Origin: a virus
Virus record (IMG/VR): IMGVR_UViG_3300010354_000355
Coordinates: 1-31,143 of that record
Length of the DNA stretch: 31,143 nt
Reading direction: 5' to 3' (one strand)
Below, piece by piece: positions 31,033-31,143 of this stretch. A model generated the notes under the pieces. It made no database searches, was not told where the DNA came from, and saw only the letters and a program-made list of their open reading frames with translations. The position numbers and the translations under genes are program-made. Numbering within the stretch: the stretch's first letter is position 1; every line of letters starts with the position of its first letter.

Positions 31033-31143
31033 TTAAGCAGCCATTGCCATTTCGTTGGCAATTAAATTTGCAACTGTTGTTTCACGTTCCTCGTTGCCAG
31101 TAACGGGTATCTCCTTCTTCATTACTTTGCGCCAATCGAAGCC
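31033..31143 (-). CDS. C-terminal end of an unknown protein (partial)
   Basis: The minus strand is open from the window edge to a TAA at 31033-31035, giving 36 residues ending NEMAMAA, with an acidic helical segment (NEERETTVANLIANE). It is followed 14 nt later by a terminator, which supports a real gene end. The rest lies outside the window, so no identification is possible. Confidence 0.55.
   Translation of the reverse strand, partial: GFDWRKVMKKEIPVTGNEERETTVANLIANEMAMAA

Noticed and set aside
1-31143. CRISPR array, insertion sequence, transposase or integrase
   Set aside because: No regularly spaced repeats, terminal inverted repeats or recombinase motifs were seen.
1-31143. Assignment to cyanophages
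   Set aside because: Several genes resemble those of T4-like cyanophages, but no photosynthesis gene or other host marker is in the window.

Overview
This window looks like part of the genome of a tailed, T4-like (myovirus-type) double-stranded DNA phage. The DNA is AT-rich, densely packed and mosaic. The evidence is a T4-style replication set (family B DNA polymerase, UvsX/RecA recombinase, DnaB-type helicase, Zn/Toprim primase), nucleotide-metabolism genes, virion genes, one tRNA, and short TATAAATA-like boxes of the T4 late-promoter kind in front of virion and lysis genes. A probable outer-membrane lipoprotein/spanin suggests a Gram-negative host. The host cannot be named from the sequence.

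Layout. (1) 1-2326, plus strand: end of a tail/fibre module, with a BspA-like repeat adhesin and two small virion proteins. (2) 2357-2875: dUTPase under a consensus sigma-70 promoter. (3) 2878-4747, minus strand: probable lysis/membrane cluster (GAF-like membrane protein, holin candidate, spanin candidate, beta-rich protein) read from TATAAATA-type promoters. (4) 4820-15649, plus strand: replication and nucleotide genes (Nmad1-like protein, DNA polymerase, five small unknowns, UvsX, helicase, primase, ThyX, class II ribonucleotide reductase), then tRNA-Asn, an adenylosuccinate synthetase and a structured intergenic element. (5) 16921-18252: RuvC-like resolvase facing an FmdB zinc ribbon and an HNH nuclease. 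(6) 18293-29813, plus strand: large proteins, probably internal or ejected virion proteins, interrupted by an exonuclease plus DNA-binding-repeat cassette at 22388-23606. (7) 29838-30949, minus strand: four small genes, probably early, including a protein matching ribosome modulation factor. (8) 31033-31143: end of another minus-strand gene.

How it fits together. Dut, ThyX, NrdJ and the PurA-like enzyme supply deoxynucleotides to the polymerase-helicase-primase-UvsX machinery. RuvC and the PD-(D/E)XK exonuclease process DNA. Two promoter classes can be read. One is sigma-70-like (TTGACA-N16-TATAAT), and in four cases exactly 6 nt separate the -10 box from the ATG, which predicts leaderless mRNAs. 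The other is a TATAAATA-like late box, often 6-15 nt before the ATG. The most interesting hypothesis is that leaderless phage mRNAs coexist with a phage RMF-like protein. RMF is known to occupy the anti-Shine-Dalgarno region of the ribosome, so the pair could favour phage over host translation. The second is that the PurA-like enzyme and Nmad1-like protein may serve purine-modified DNA; the enzyme keeps the PurA catalytic Asp, so it is not a canonical PurZ. No function is proposed for genes I do not recognise.
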